From JBJYIN01 sp046237015 (lineage in GTDB: Bacteria; Pseudomonadota; Gammaproteobacteria; Enterobacterales; Enterobacteriaceae): DNA of 64,000 nucleotides. This document shows positions 17,425 through 26,869 of the stretch, piece after piece (position 1 is the first letter of the stretch; each line of letters opens with the position of its first letter). The notes beneath the pieces are model-generated. The model was not told the DNA's origin and did no database searches. It saw only the letters and a program-made list of their open reading frames with translations. Made by a program: the position numbers and the translations under genes. Location: NCBI RefSeq assembly GCF_046237015.1, contig NZ_JBJYIN010000018.1, positions 41,885-105,884 on the forward strand. The letters are read 5' to 3'.

Positions 17425-18165
17425 GTGACACATCAAAAGACACAAGAAAATAGCCAGATGGCTTCATCCCCAATTATCGTGGCGTTAGATTATGCCGACC
17501 AAGGCGCTGCACTCTCTTTTGTTGATCGCATTGATCCTCAGGATTGTCGTTTAAAAGTGGGTAAGGAGATGTTTACGCTGTTTGGCCCACAGTTTGTTCA
17601 GTCTTTACAACAGCGCGGTTTTGACGTTTTTCTCGACCTGAAATTCCATGATATCCCCAATACGACCGCTCATGCGGTTGCGGCGGCGGCTGAACTGGGT
17701 GTATGGATGGTGAATGTCCACGCTAGTGGTGGGGTACGCATGATGACGGCAGCAAAAGAGGCTCTGTTACCCTTTGGTAAGGACGCGCCGCTGTTGATTG
17801 CTGTTACCGTCCTGACCAGCATGGATGCTGATGATTTACGTGGTTTAGGTATTACGGCATCGCCTGCTGAGCAGGCTGAACGATTGGCAGTATTAACACA
17901 TCACTGTGGTTTAGATGGTGTAGTCTGTTCTGCGCATGAAGCCGCGCGTTTGAAACAGGTATGTGGCCAATCTTTTCGTTTGATTACGCCGGGTATTCGC
18001 CCTGCTGGGAGTGATGTCGGCGATCAGCGGCGTGTGATGACGCCCATTCAAGCCAAACTTGCGGGTGTGGATTATATGGTGATCGGTCGACCCATTACGC
18101 AAGCTATCGATCCTGCACAAACGCTGCGTGATATTCGTCAGTCACTGCTTTCTGGAGCGGAATAA
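17425..18165 (+). CDS. pyrF: Orotidine 5'-phosphate decarboxylase
   Basis: Last step of UMP synthesis: decarboxylates OMP. About 246 residues with a GTG start (17425) behind AAGGGG; an internal ATG at 17458 would also give a near full-length product. The catalytic tetrad is visible in RLKVGKEMF (Lys) and FLDLKFHDIPNT (Asp-Lys-Asp), and the phosphate loop in LITPGIRPAGSDVGDQRR and YMVIGRPITQ. The stop codon overlaps the yciH start (TAATG), the same pairing as in E. coli. Confidence 0.97.
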   Translation: MTHQKTQENSQMASSPIIVALDYADQGAALSFVDRIDPQDCRLKVGKEMFTLFGPQFVQSLQQRGFDVFLDLKFHDIPNTTAHAVAAAAELGVWMVNVHASGGVRMMTAAKEALLPFGKDAPLLIAVTVLTSMDADDLRGLGITASPAEQAERLAVLTHHCGLDGVVCSAHEAARLKQVCGQSFRLITPGIRPAGSDVGDQRRVMTPIQAKLAGVDYMVIGRPITQAIDPAQTLRDIRQSLLSGAE

Positions 18166-18494
18166 TGAGTAACAGCGATAACAGTCGTCTGGTCTATTCC
18201 ACAGAGACAGGACGTATTAAGCCTGAAGAAGAGAAGGTTGCCCGTCCACAAGGCGATGGCATCGTACGTATTCAACGCCAGACCAGCGGACGTAAAGGAA
18301 AGGGCGTGTGCGTCATCAGCGGGATTGATCTTGATGATATCGCCCTGGATAAACTTGCCGCTGAATTAAAGAAAAAATGCGGCTGTGGCGGGGCGGTCAA
18401 AGATGGCGTGATTGAGATTCAAGGCGACAAACGTGATTTATTGAAACAACTGCTGGAAGCCAAAGGGATGAAGGTTAAACTGGCTGGCGGGTGA
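18165..18494 (+). CDS. yciH: SUI1/eIF1-like translation factor YciH
   Basis: A 109-residue cytosolic protein with the SUI1 fold: RIQRQTSGRKGKGVCVISGI followed by CGCGGAVKDGVIEIQGD and a C-terminal KVKLAGG. It resembles eukaryotic initiation factor eIF1. In E. coli YciH influences start-site fidelity and stress-dependent translation, but it is not essential. It is translationally coupled to pyrF through a one-base overlap. Confidence 0.96.
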   Translation: MSNSDNSRLVYSTETGRIKPEEEKVARPQGDGIVRIQRQTSGRKGKGVCVISGIDLDDIALDKLAAELKKKCGCGGAVKDGVIEIQGDKRDLLKQLLEAKGMKVKLAGG

Positions 18495-18573
18495 GTCTTG
18501 TCGATATATCATACTGAACGCGCTCAATGGCAGCAGGATCAACGTGTAGATGAACCTGCTGCCCGAGGACGTA

Positions 18574-18786
18574 TTAATCGACCTGGCGACCAATCAACCC
18601 GCCAATGGCGGCACCACCCAGCGTCCCTAATGTTCCGCCATCCGTTAAGATTGCCCCCCCAACGGCTCCTGCACCGGCACCAATGGCTGTATTGCGATCG
18701 CGTTTCGACATATTTGAACAGCCAGCCAGCACCACTGTCAGTGTAATGGCGACTGCGGCAGTGGTGAGTCGTCTATTGAATTTCAT
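18574..18786 (-). CDS. osmB: Osmotically inducible lipoprotein OsmB
   Basis: A 70-residue lipoprotein with lipobox LAGC (C23) and the glycine-zipper segment typical of OsmB (NTAIGAGAGAVGGAIL, GGAAIGGLIG). In E. coli it is an outer-membrane lipoprotein induced by osmotic shock, Rcs signalling and stationary phase. GGGGGAAAC precedes the ATG at 18786. It is convergent with yciH, about 80 bases apart. Confidence 0.95.
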   Translation of the reverse strand: MKFNRRLTTAAVAITLTVVLAGCSNMSKRDRNTAIGAGAGAVGGAILTDGGTLGTLGGAAIGGLIGRQVD

Positions 18787-19124
18787 GTTTCCCCCTACGG
18801 ATTTTTGACCTCACACGTTTGTGAGGAAAATATCGTAAAATGACATTTTTACGGTATTAAATAACAACATCGTCCTTTCCATTGCTTAAGGGAAAGTATA
18901 ATCATCGGCAGAAACCACAACAGGTAAAAACTCTTAATTCCCCATGCATGACGTTAACGATAGCAAGAATTGACAAAATTGGTGATTTTTTATCCATATG
19001 TATCAGGCTATAGATTTTGTGCTACAGCGAAACACCACTCGGTCTTTAGCGATTTAGACCATAGCGATAGAGGTTGGGGGTCGCGAGAATGACAGGATAG
19101 TCACGTCGTCGCTGGAGGCTGAAC
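18787..19124. promoter_or_regulatory. Intergenic region between osmB and araD, with AraC-like site
   Basis: A 338-base divergent region. At 19047-19063 TAGC-N7-ACCATA resembles the AraC half-site as I recall it from the E. coli araBAD promoter (TAGC-N7-TCCATA). A second TAGC begins at 19062, but the spacing differs from the tandem I1-I2 arrangement. The osmB-proximal half is AT-rich and should hold the osmB promoter. No gene was found in it. Confidence 0.45.
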
Positions 19125-19820
19125 ATGTTGGATAGACTGAAAAAACAGGTGTTAGATGCGAATCTGGCATTACCGCGGCATCATCTGGTGACATTTACCT
19201 GGGGTAATGTCAGTGCAGTTGATCGTCTACAGGGAGTGATGGTGATTAAGCCATCGGGTGTCGAGTATGACGAGATGTCAGTCGACGACATGGTTGTGGT
19301 GGAACTAGACAGCGGTAAGGTGGTTGAGGGAACGAAAAAACCGTCTTCGGATACGGATACGCATCGTGCGTTATATCTGGCGTTTCCAGACATCGGCGGT
19401 ATCGTTCATACCCATTCCCGCCATGCCACGATTTGGGCTCAGGCCGGGCAAGATATTCCCGCCTGGGGGACGACACATGCTGATTATTTCTATGGCGGTA
19501 TCCCTTGTACACGCTTGATGACCGATGAGGAAATTAACGGGCGTTATGAATGGGAAACAGGCAATGTGATTATTGAAACCTTTCAATCTCGCCAGTTATC
19601 GCCAACCGATATCCCTGCGGTCTTGGTCCATTCGCATGGTCCATTTGCCTGGGGGAAAGATGCCGATAACGCGGTACATAATGCCGTTGTATTGGAAGAG
19701 GTTGCCTATATGGGGATTTTCTCTCGTCAGTTGGCACCTTCACTCGGTGATATGCAACAAACCCTGCTGGATAAGCACTATCTGCGTAAGCATGGTAAAA
19801 ATGCTTACTACGGACAGTGA
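19125..19820 (+). CDS. araD: L-ribulose-5-phosphate 4-epimerase
   Basis: Interconverts L-ribulose-5-phosphate and D-xylulose-5-phosphate, the last step of L-arabinose entry into the pentose phosphate pathway. The 231-residue length equals E. coli AraD. Class II aldolase-fold zinc ligands lie in GGIVHTHSRHATIWAQ and VLVHSHGPFAWG, with ADYFYGGIPCTR and RKHGKNAYYGQ conserved at the end. The gene stands alone; araA and araB are not in the window. An AraC-like site upstream suggests it still belongs to the arabinose regulon. Confidence 0.95.
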   Translation: MLDRLKKQVLDANLALPRHHLVTFTWGNVSAVDRLQGVMVIKPSGVEYDEMSVDDMVVVELDSGKVVEGTKKPSSDTDTHRALYLAFPDIGGIVHTHSRHATIWAQAGQDIPAWGTTHADYFYGGIPCTRLMTDEEINGRYEWETGNVIIETFQSRQLSPTDIPAVLVHSHGPFAWGKDADNAVHNAVVLEEVAYMGIFSRQLAPSLGDMQQTLLDKHYLRKHGKNAYYGQ

Positions 19821-19852
19821 TCGTTTATCAAACCACATCACACCAACCCAAA

Positions 19853-19886
19853 CTTAGTCGCCCCTGCGTAAACAGGGGCGACTAAG
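19853..19886. terminator. Perfect hairpin between convergent araD and cstA-like gene
   Basis: A 14-bp perfect stem: CTTAGTCGCCCCTG (19853-19866) pairs with CAGGGGCGACTAAG (19873-19886) across a 6-base loop. It lies between the two convergent stop codons and probably ends transcripts from both directions. Confidence 0.75.
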
Positions 19887-19912
19887 ATGATTAGAAACAG
19901 TAAAACAATACG

Positions 19913-21979
19913 TTAGCTGTGGTGCGTACCTTCACGTAACACAACCGGCGTTTCTTTGGCGGTTGGTTGATCGCTATTAAGTGCTCGTCTAATGACAAAG
20001 AATGCTGAAACTAGCATTGTGACCGCAACCAACATAAAGAAGCCGCAAAGCGCCGCATTAATCTGATTACTGAACACAATTGTTTCCATGTCTTTAATCG
20101 TCTTTGCTGGTGCAATCAACGTGCCTTGCTCAATGCCCGCAGAGAAGCGTTTTGCCTGTGCCAGGAAACCGATGCTGGGTTTTTCGTGGAAAATCTTCTG
20201 CCAGCCGGCGGTCATTGACGTAATGAATAACCAGGCCGTTGGCACAATAGTGACCCACGCATAGCGCTGTTTCTTCATTTTGAACAACACGACAGTACCG
20301 AGAATCAATGCCATTGATGCCAGCATTTGGTTACCGATACCAAATAACGGCCAAAGCGTATTAATACCACCGAGTGGGTCGATGACACCCTGATAAACAA
20401 AGAATCCCCAACCTGCGACGGCAACGGTGGTTCCTGCCAGATTTCCCAGCCAGGAATGGCTTTTCCCCATCCCAGGGATCACGACACCGACCAGATCCTG
20501 CACCATAAAGCGGCAAGCACGTGTGCCAGCATCAACCGCTGTTAAGATAAACAGGGCTTCAAATAAAATGGCAAAGTGGTACCAGAAAGCCATCATGGCC
20601 CGACTGTTAAAAATCTCGGTAATAATGTGTGCCATACCGACCGCAAAGGTTGGCGCGCCACCAGCACGTGATAGCACGGACGCCTCACCGACATCACGCG
20701 CGATGTCGCTAAGTGCTTCCGGTGTGATCACGAATCCCCAACTGTTGATCACCTGGGACGCATTTTCTACCGTGGTGCCAATTAAGGCGGCCGGTGAGTT
20801 CATGGCGAAGTAAACGCCCGGTTCGATAACCGATGCACAAATCAGCGCCATAATGGCAACGAAGGACTCCATCAACATTGCGCCGTAACCGATAAAACGG
20901 ATATGACTTTCACGTTCGACCAGTTTGGGTGTGGTACCGCTGGAAACCAGCGCATGGAAACCCGAGATCGCACCGCAGGCAATGGTAATGAACAAGAAGG
21001 GGAACAGGCTACCGGAGAATACCGGGCCCGTGCCATCAATGAAGCGGGAAACCGCTGGCATTTTCATTTCCGGCATGGCAAAGACAATTCCGACCGCCAG
21101 CCCAACAATAACGCCGATTTTCAGGAAAGTGGACAGGTAATCACGCGGAGCCAGCAGTAACCAAACGGGGAGCACTGACGCAACAAAGCCATAAATCACC
21201 AATACCCAGGTCAGTGTCGTGCCTTTTAATGTGAAAAGAGGACCCCAGTACGGATGGGCTGCGATGTTACCCCCGTAAACAATCGCCAGCATCATCAGAA
21301 CGAAACCGATGATAGAGACTTCTGCAATTTTTCCGGGACGTAGAAAACGCATATAAACGCCCATGAAGAGCGCGATAGGGATAGTGGCCGCAATCGTGAA
21401 CAACCCCCAGGGGCTATCAGCCAGCGCTTTGACCACCACCAGAGCCAGTGCAGAAAGGATAATGATCATCACGCCAAGGGCGCCGAGCATGGTGATGACC
21501 CCGGCAAAGGCTCCGAGTTCCTGTTTTGCCATTTCGCCTAACGAACGACCGTCGCGGCGGGTTGAAATGAACAATACCAGGAAATCTTGCACTGCACCGG
21601 CCAGCATAACACCAACCAGAATCCAGATAGTACCGGGCAAAAAGCCCATCTGTGCCGCCAGAATCGGGCCAACCAGCGGGCCCGCACCGGCAATTGCCGC
21701 AAAATGGTGACCGAACAACACCCATTTATTGGTCGGGACATAATCCAGACCGTCGTTATGGCGCTCAGCTGGCGTTAAACGACGATCGTCGAGTTCAAAG
21801 ACTTTTTTGGCGATAAATAAACTATAAAAACGGTAGGCAATGCTATAACAAGATACAGAAGCAACGACCAACCACACGGCATTCACGTGTTCACCACGGC
21901 TTAATGCCAGCATGGCGAAAGCGGTTGCTCCCACCAGGCCGACTAATAGCCAGATCACCATGCTCTTGACGTTATTCAT
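19913..21979 (-). CDS. CstA-family carbon starvation / peptide or pyruvate transporter
   Basis: A 688-residue integral membrane protein with many hydrophobic segments. The family core is unmistakable: LDYVPTNKWVLFGHHFAAIAGAGPLVGPILAAQMG-type segment near residue 80, FLVLFISTRRDGRSLGEMAKQE, FITIACGAISGFHALVSSGTTPK, FWYHFAILFEALFILTAVDAGTR. E. coli has two paralogues, CstA (peptides/pyruvate) and BtsT (pyruvate/H+ symport). This protein shares features of both, so I leave the gene symbol open. It is monocistronic and convergent with araD. In E. coli these genes respond to carbon starvation. Confidence 0.93.
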   Translation of the reverse strand: MNNVKSMVIWLLVGLVGATAFAMLALSRGEHVNAVWLVVASVSCYSIAYRFYSLFIAKKVFELDDRRLTPAERHNDGLDYVPTNKWVLFGHHFAAIAGAGPLVGPILAAQMGFLPGTIWILVGVMLAGAVQDFLVLFISTRRDGRSLGEMAKQELGAFAGVITMLGALGVMIIILSALALVVVKALADSPWGLFTIAATIPIALFMGVYMRFLRPGKIAEVSIIGFVLMMLAIVYGGNIAAHPYWGPLFTLKGTTLTWVLVIYGFVASVLPVWLLLAPRDYLSTFLKIGVIVGLAVGIVFAMPEMKMPAVSRFIDGTGPVFSGSLFPFLFITIACGAISGFHALVSSGTTPKLVERESHIRFIGYGAMLMESFVAIMALICASVIEPGVYFAMNSPAALIGTTVENASQVINSWGFVITPEALSDIARDVGEASVLSRAGGAPTFAVGMAHIITEIFNSRAMMAFWYHFAILFEALFILTAVDAGTRACRFMVQDLVGVVIPGMGKSHSWLGNLAGTTVAVAGWGFFVYQGVIDPLGGINTLWPLFGIGNQMLASMALILGTVVLFKMKKQRYAWVTIVPTAWLFITSMTAGWQKIFHEKPSIGFLAQAKRFSAGIEQGTLIAPAKTIKDMETIVFSNQINAALCGFFMLVAVTMLVSAFFVIRRALNSDQPTAKETPVVLREGTHHS

Positions 21980-22165
21980 AGCAACGGCTCCTTCGTTATT
22001 CGGAAAGAAATATAGCGCGAGTGTTAATGCAATTTAACAATAGTGTGTTTAAGGCAGGTGAGAAGGGAGATTGATGAGAAAGTGTGAGCAGCAATGAATT
22101 TTTGTAAATAACCTTAAAGAATCGGTCAGGATGAATGCCATTTTGTTGACAGTAAAAGCATAAAA

Positions 22166-22189
22166 AACCCTGCGATACGTTGCAGGGTT
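22166..22189 (-). terminator. rnb terminator
   Basis: Reading the minus strand, AACCCTGC and GCAGGGTT form an 8-bp stem followed by a run of T (22162-22167). It lies 40 bases past the rnb stop codon and is a standard intrinsic terminator. Confidence 0.8.
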
Positions 22190-22228
22190 AAAGGCAGATA
22201 CGATGGAAAACCGATGTTATCAGAAGAT

Positions 22229-24163
22229 TTATGCTGCTGGTTTTGCCAGAATGCTGCGAGTTTCCAGACGGACTTCGACAATGACAACATCGAAAACATC
22301 GCCTTGACGGTAGGCCACTTCACCTTTAACTGAAACGGTTCCCATCTCCTGGCTGCACACCAGTTCGTCGCGCACCGCGTGAATAAAGGAAGAGGGGATA
22401 AATGCCACCGCACCATTATCCAGCAGACGAACACGTAAACCACCGCGAGTCACATCCATAATTTCTGCGGAAAAACGGATCGCTGTGCCTGCTTTATCTT
22501 TCATGAAGCGGGCATACAGCCAATCACCCACGTCACGTTCTGCCATCCGGTTCAGGCGGCGGCGTTCAGCCAATTGAATGGTCACATCATCCTGTGGTTT
22601 TTCCACTGATTGACCCGTAATTACCGCTTTCAGCAGACGATGATTAATCATATCGCCGTACTTACGAATAGGCGATGTCCAGGTGGCATAGGCTTCCAGA
22701 CCCAGACCAAAATGTGGTCCCGGTGTGGTGCTGACTTCGGCAAATGATTGGAAGCGGCGGATTCGATTGTCCAGAAACGGCGTGGGTTGAGCATCAAGTT
22801 CACGACGAAGCGCACAAAAGCCTTCCAGCGTGAGTAATGCTTGCGCATCGGCTTTAACACCATGCGTGTCCAGCACGGCAACCGCCTGTTCGACTGAAGC
22901 AGGATCGAATCCGTTATGAACGTTGTAAATGCCAAAGCCCAGCTTGTCGCGCAGCACTAACGCGGCACAAACATTCGCGGCAATCATGGCTTCTTCTACC
23001 ATACGATTTGCGATGCGGCGCTGTTCAACCACGATATCCAGTACGTCGCCTTTCTCGCCCAATAAGAAACGATAATCAGGGCGATCTTTAAAGACCAGCG
23101 CATGCGTATGACGCCAGTTGCTACGAGCCAGACAAATGCGATGCAACAGGCGGATTTGTTCAGCGATGACATCGCTGGACGGTTGCCATTCACCCGTCTC
23201 TTCTAACCAATCGGAAACGTCATCGTAAGCCAGCTTGGCTTTGGATTCGATCCAGGCGGCGAAGAAATGAATATCGTTGCCTAATGCACCCTCAGCGTCG
23301 ATGGTTACACGGCAGGCCAGAACCGGACGGCGCTCGTTAGGACGAAGTGAACAAATATCGTCCGAGAGTGGACGCGGAAGCATGGGAATATTGAAGCCGG
23401 GCAAATAATTGGTGAACGCTCTTTTCCGTGCGATGTTGTCCAGTTCGCTGCCTGTAGCGACGTAGGCTGTCGGGTCGGCGATCGCGATAGTCAGTTGCAG
23501 CGAGCCATCGCCGTTATCCTGAGCGAACAAGGCATCATCCATATCCTCAGTGCTGGCACTATCGATGGTAACAAAGCTCAGGGCAGTCAGATCTTCTCGC
23601 ACCAGATGGTCATCGTTGCGTTCGGTTGCCTCAGCATCAGGGGCGGTACGCTCCAGATTGTGACGTGACAACGTCACCCACCACGGTACGAGTGGGTCAT
23701 CGCCGGTCGTAATGTATTGCGTTAATTCAGCATGAAAGCCCCGGTCACCTTTTAACGGGTGACGACGCATTTCGGCTACAGCCCAATCGCCATCCTGAAA
23801 TGCATGGGTAACCTCGCGCGCTGCACGGCAAGGGATGGCATCTTTTAACAGCGGGTGATCGGGAATAATGGACAGGCGATCGTCTTTTTTCTGCACGCGA
23901 CCGACGAAACGGGTCAGAAAGGGTTCAATCAGTGATTCCGGTTCGGCGATCTCGCGTTCTTTCTCGGTATGCAGCGTGGCGGTAATCCGGTCACCGTGCA
24001 TCACTTTTTTCATGTGTGGCGGTGGAATGAAATAACTCTTTTGCGCGTCAGCTTCAAGAAAACCAAAGCCTTTGTCGGTGCCTTTGACGACACCTTCAAC
24101 CCGTGGCGTCTGAGAATGAAGTTGCTGTTTTAGCTGTGCAAGCAGCGGATTATCTTGAAACAT
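22229..24163 (-). CDS. rnb: Exoribonuclease II
   Basis: Processive 3'-5' hydrolase of single-stranded RNA. The 644 residues match E. coli RNase II in length and closely in sequence. Order: two cold-shock domains (about 1-170), catalytic RNB domain (about 190-520) with the Mg-binding acidic cluster in FVTIDSASTEDMDDALFA, and a C-terminal S1 domain (about 560-640). The start MFQDNPLLAQLKQQLHSQTPR is identical to that in E. coli. It is transcribed on its own. Confidence 0.98.
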   Translation of the reverse strand: MFQDNPLLAQLKQQLHSQTPRVEGVVKGTDKGFGFLEADAQKSYFIPPPHMKKVMHGDRITATLHTEKEREIAEPESLIEPFLTRFVGRVQKKDDRLSIIPDHPLLKDAIPCRAAREVTHAFQDGDWAVAEMRRHPLKGDRGFHAELTQYITTGDDPLVPWWVTLSRHNLERTAPDAEATERNDDHLVREDLTALSFVTIDSASTEDMDDALFAQDNGDGSLQLTIAIADPTAYVATGSELDNIARKRAFTNYLPGFNIPMLPRPLSDDICSLRPNERRPVLACRVTIDAEGALGNDIHFFAAWIESKAKLAYDDVSDWLEETGEWQPSSDVIAEQIRLLHRICLARSNWRHTHALVFKDRPDYRFLLGEKGDVLDIVVEQRRIANRMVEEAMIAANVCAALVLRDKLGFGIYNVHNGFDPASVEQAVAVLDTHGVKADAQALLTLEGFCALRRELDAQPTPFLDNRIRRFQSFAEVSTTPGPHFGLGLEAYATWTSPIRKYGDMINHRLLKAVITGQSVEKPQDDVTIQLAERRRLNRMAERDVGDWLYARFMKDKAGTAIRFSAEIMDVTRGGLRVRLLDNGAVAFIPSSFIHAVRDELVCSQEMGTVSVKGEVAYRQGDVFDVVIVEVRLETRSILAKPAA

Positions 24164-24256
24164 AGCGTCCAGAAATACGGTTGTCAGTAGCTCGATTAGC
24201 GGCTGACAGTTTTACGCGAATCAGGTGCTGGCGGCAAGCATTCCCTGTGACCTTCA

Positions 24257-26569
24257 TCATGCAATTCGCAGTAACGATTCGGGCTGTTCGCTACGGCGAA
24301 TACTTACTGGTACGGATTTGGATGTCGGCGTGTGGGTCTCGTCACCGAAGCTGGATAAGGGCACCAGTGGATTGGTTTCTGGATAGTAGGCTGCCAGATT
24401 ACCACGCGGAATGTTGTAGCCGACCAGTTTGAAACCACATACTTTTCGGGTAATCCCGTCATTCCATAGCGTTTCAATGTCCACCCGATCGCCATCTTCC
24501 AATCCTAACGCAGCAATATCGTCAGGGTGAATGAACAACACTTCACGCTGACCATAAACGCCACGGTAGCGATCGTCCAGACCATAAATAGTCGTGTTGT
24601 ACTGGTCGTGAGAACGTAAGGTTTGCAAGGTAAAGGGGACGGTTTGCCCAGCTAACTGTGGGAATAAGGTATCTGGCAGTGGCGCATGGCTAAACTGTGC
24701 CTTACCGCTGGTAGTATCAAAACACAGGCTGGCTGCCGCATTCCCCAAATAAAAGCCGCCGGGTAAATCGCAGTTGGCATTAAAGTTCTCAAACCCTGGG
24801 ATCGTTGCCGCAATATGATCGCGAATACGGCCATAATCGTCCGCCAATGCCAGCCAATCTACTTTTTCATTGCCTAATATGGCATGGGCGATGCCTGCCA
24901 CGATGGCAGTTTCGGAACGCTGTAGGGGAGATAAAGGATGTCCGACGCCCTGCGAGGCATGCACCATACTGAAAGAGTCTTCAACGGTAATAAACTGCGG
25001 ACCACTCGCCTGCATATCGAGGTCGGTACGTCCCAGCGTTGGCAGGATGAGTGCGTCAACCCGGCCAGTAATCAGGTGGCTGCGATTCAGTTTAGTGCTG
25101 ATATGAACGGTCAGGTCACAGCAACTAAGAGCCTCTTCGGTTCTGGCTGAGTCGGGAGCGGCGGCGGCAAGGTTGCCTCCCAGTGCAATCAGAACCTTTA
25201 CCTCTCCGCGTAGCATGGCTTCCAGTGCTTCGACGGTGTTATGGCCCGGCGCATAAGGCGGAGTAAAATCGAAATGCGTGGCTAAACGATCCAAAAAGGC
25301 GGCAGACGGTTTTTCATCAATTCCCATGGTGCGGTTGCCCTGCACATTGCTGTGCCCGCGTACGGGGCACAAACCGGCACCGGGTTTGCCAAGCTGGCCG
25401 AACAAAAGCTGTAGGTTGACGATTTCCCGTACGGTGGCGACCGAGTGTTTATGTTGGGTTACCCCCATTGCCCATGTGCAGATAACACGTGGGGATTGCT
25501 GATAAATCGCTGCCACATAGCGCAATTGGGCTTCACTCAAGCCTGATTGTTGCTCGATTTTTTGCCACGTCGTGTCATCAACAACAGCCAGATAGTCTTC
25601 AACCTGTCGTGTATGTGCCGCGATAAAAGCCTGATCAAATAAGCCAGCATCACCCGCACTTAAGCGTTGACGGTGTGTCTCCAATAAGGCTTTAACCATA
25701 CCGCGAACGGCAGCCATATCACCACCCAGATTGGGTTGCAGATATGTTTCGCTGATGGTTCCGGAAAGGGGCGTCAGAAGTTCCAGCGGATTCTGTGGGT
25801 TGGCAAAACGTTCCAGCCCACGTTCGCGCAGCGTATTGAATGAGACGATATGCGCACCGCGATCCGCGGCATGGCGCAGGCTGTGTAGCATTCTGGGATG
25901 ATTCGTACCGGGGTTTTGACCGAAAACGAAAATCGCGTCAGCATAATCAAAATCATCCAGACGAATAGTTCCTTTCCCAACGCCAATACTTTGTTTGAGC
26001 CCAGTACCGCTGGCCTCATGGCACATATTGGAACAATCGGGGAAATTATTGGTACCCAACATACGGCCAAATACCTGATACAGATAAGAGGCTTCATTGC
26101 TGGCGCGGCCAGAAGTATAAAGTTCCAGTTGGTCAGGATGCGCCATGTTTTTAACATGCTGGGCAATCAACAGAAATGCATCATCCCAACTGATAGGAAC
26201 ATAGCGATCACTGGCGCGATCGTAACGCATCGGGTGCGTTAACCGCCCCTGATACTCAAGGAAATAGTCACTTTGCTGGCGTAGCCGGGTGACGCTGTGC
26301 TTCGCAAAGAAGTCGAGATCGACCGATTTACGCGTAGCTTCCCAACTAACCGCCTTGGCCCCGTTTTCGCAAAAGCTAAAGGTGCTGCTGTTATCGTCAC
26401 CCCAGGCACATCCAGGGCAGTCAAATCCTTTGGATTTATTGACCCGCAACAAATTTCGAATATTTTTCAACGCTTGCTTACTGTCTAAGACAAAACGCGT
26501 GGTGGCTTCTAAAGAGCCCCAGCCGCCAGCTGCATTGCGGTATGGCTTAATGGATGGTTTAAATTTCAT
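24257..26569 (-). CDS. FdhF/YdeP-family molybdopterin oxidoreductase
   Basis: A 770-residue cytosolic protein of the DMSO-reductase superfamily, closest in memory to E. coli YdeP (759). It has no Tat signal. It retains the family opening GAAGGWGSLEA-like segment, DCPGCAW and CENGAKAVSWE, then FYTSGRASNEA-type (YTSGRASNEASYLYQ), NNFPDCSNMCHEASG, PGTNHPRM, and ICTWAMGVTQHKHS. The C-terminal molybdopterin dinucleotide-binding domain includes RSHDQYNTTIYGLDDRYRGV. The substrate is unknown; E. coli YdeP is linked to acid resistance. It is divergent from a LysR gene, which probably controls it. Confidence 0.9.
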   Translation of the reverse strand: MKFKPSIKPYRNAAGGWGSLEATTRFVLDSKQALKNIRNLLRVNKSKGFDCPGCAWGDDNSSTFSFCENGAKAVSWEATRKSVDLDFFAKHSVTRLRQQSDYFLEYQGRLTHPMRYDRASDRYVPISWDDAFLLIAQHVKNMAHPDQLELYTSGRASNEASYLYQVFGRMLGTNNFPDCSNMCHEASGTGLKQSIGVGKGTIRLDDFDYADAIFVFGQNPGTNHPRMLHSLRHAADRGAHIVSFNTLRERGLERFANPQNPLELLTPLSGTISETYLQPNLGGDMAAVRGMVKALLETHRQRLSAGDAGLFDQAFIAAHTRQVEDYLAVVDDTTWQKIEQQSGLSEAQLRYVAAIYQQSPRVICTWAMGVTQHKHSVATVREIVNLQLLFGQLGKPGAGLCPVRGHSNVQGNRTMGIDEKPSAAFLDRLATHFDFTPPYAPGHNTVEALEAMLRGEVKVLIALGGNLAAAAPDSARTEEALSCCDLTVHISTKLNRSHLITGRVDALILPTLGRTDLDMQASGPQFITVEDSFSMVHASQGVGHPLSPLQRSETAIVAGIAHAILGNEKVDWLALADDYGRIRDHIAATIPGFENFNANCDLPGGFYLGNAAASLCFDTTSGKAQFSHAPLPDTLFPQLAGQTVPFTLQTLRSHDQYNTTIYGLDDRYRGVYGQREVLFIHPDDIAALGLEDGDRVDIETLWNDGITRKVCGFKLVGYNIPRGNLAAYYPETNPLVPLSSFGDETHTPTSKSVPVSIRRSEQPESLLRIA

Positions 26570-26869
26570 GGTTGAATCCGCAGGTGTAAATGTTTTTTTA
26601 ATGTGAACGAAATTTTAAATATTTGCTCTTGTGTAAGAAGTTTAGGTTGTCGGTGTGATAGCGTCTAATCAAATACGGCTATGGCGGGATAGAGCATATT
26701 GATTGATGGTTGAAAGATGAACGCGACTACATTTTGAAAGGAAAAGGGAGCTGCCAGGCGTTCAGATTCGCGATAAGGCGTTCGTTTGGCGTCTCGCATC
26801 CGGTTGGAGACACTATTAAAGCGTGAGCCAGTGATATACTGATGGCCCACATCATGACAGGCCACCGCG
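26570..26869. promoter_or_regulatory. Divergent promoter region, YdeP-type gene / LysR gene
   Basis: A 300-base shared upstream region. GATATACT at 26833-26840 is a plausible -10 element for the LysR gene. LysR proteins usually bind such divergent regions and activate the neighbouring gene while repressing themselves. I could not fix a T-N11-A operator with confidence. Confidence 0.4.

Noticed and set aside
19913..21979. Naming the transporter cstA or btsT outright
   Set aside because: Remembered E. coli CstA and BtsT both align well over the whole length, and the genomic place differs from either, so only the family is given.
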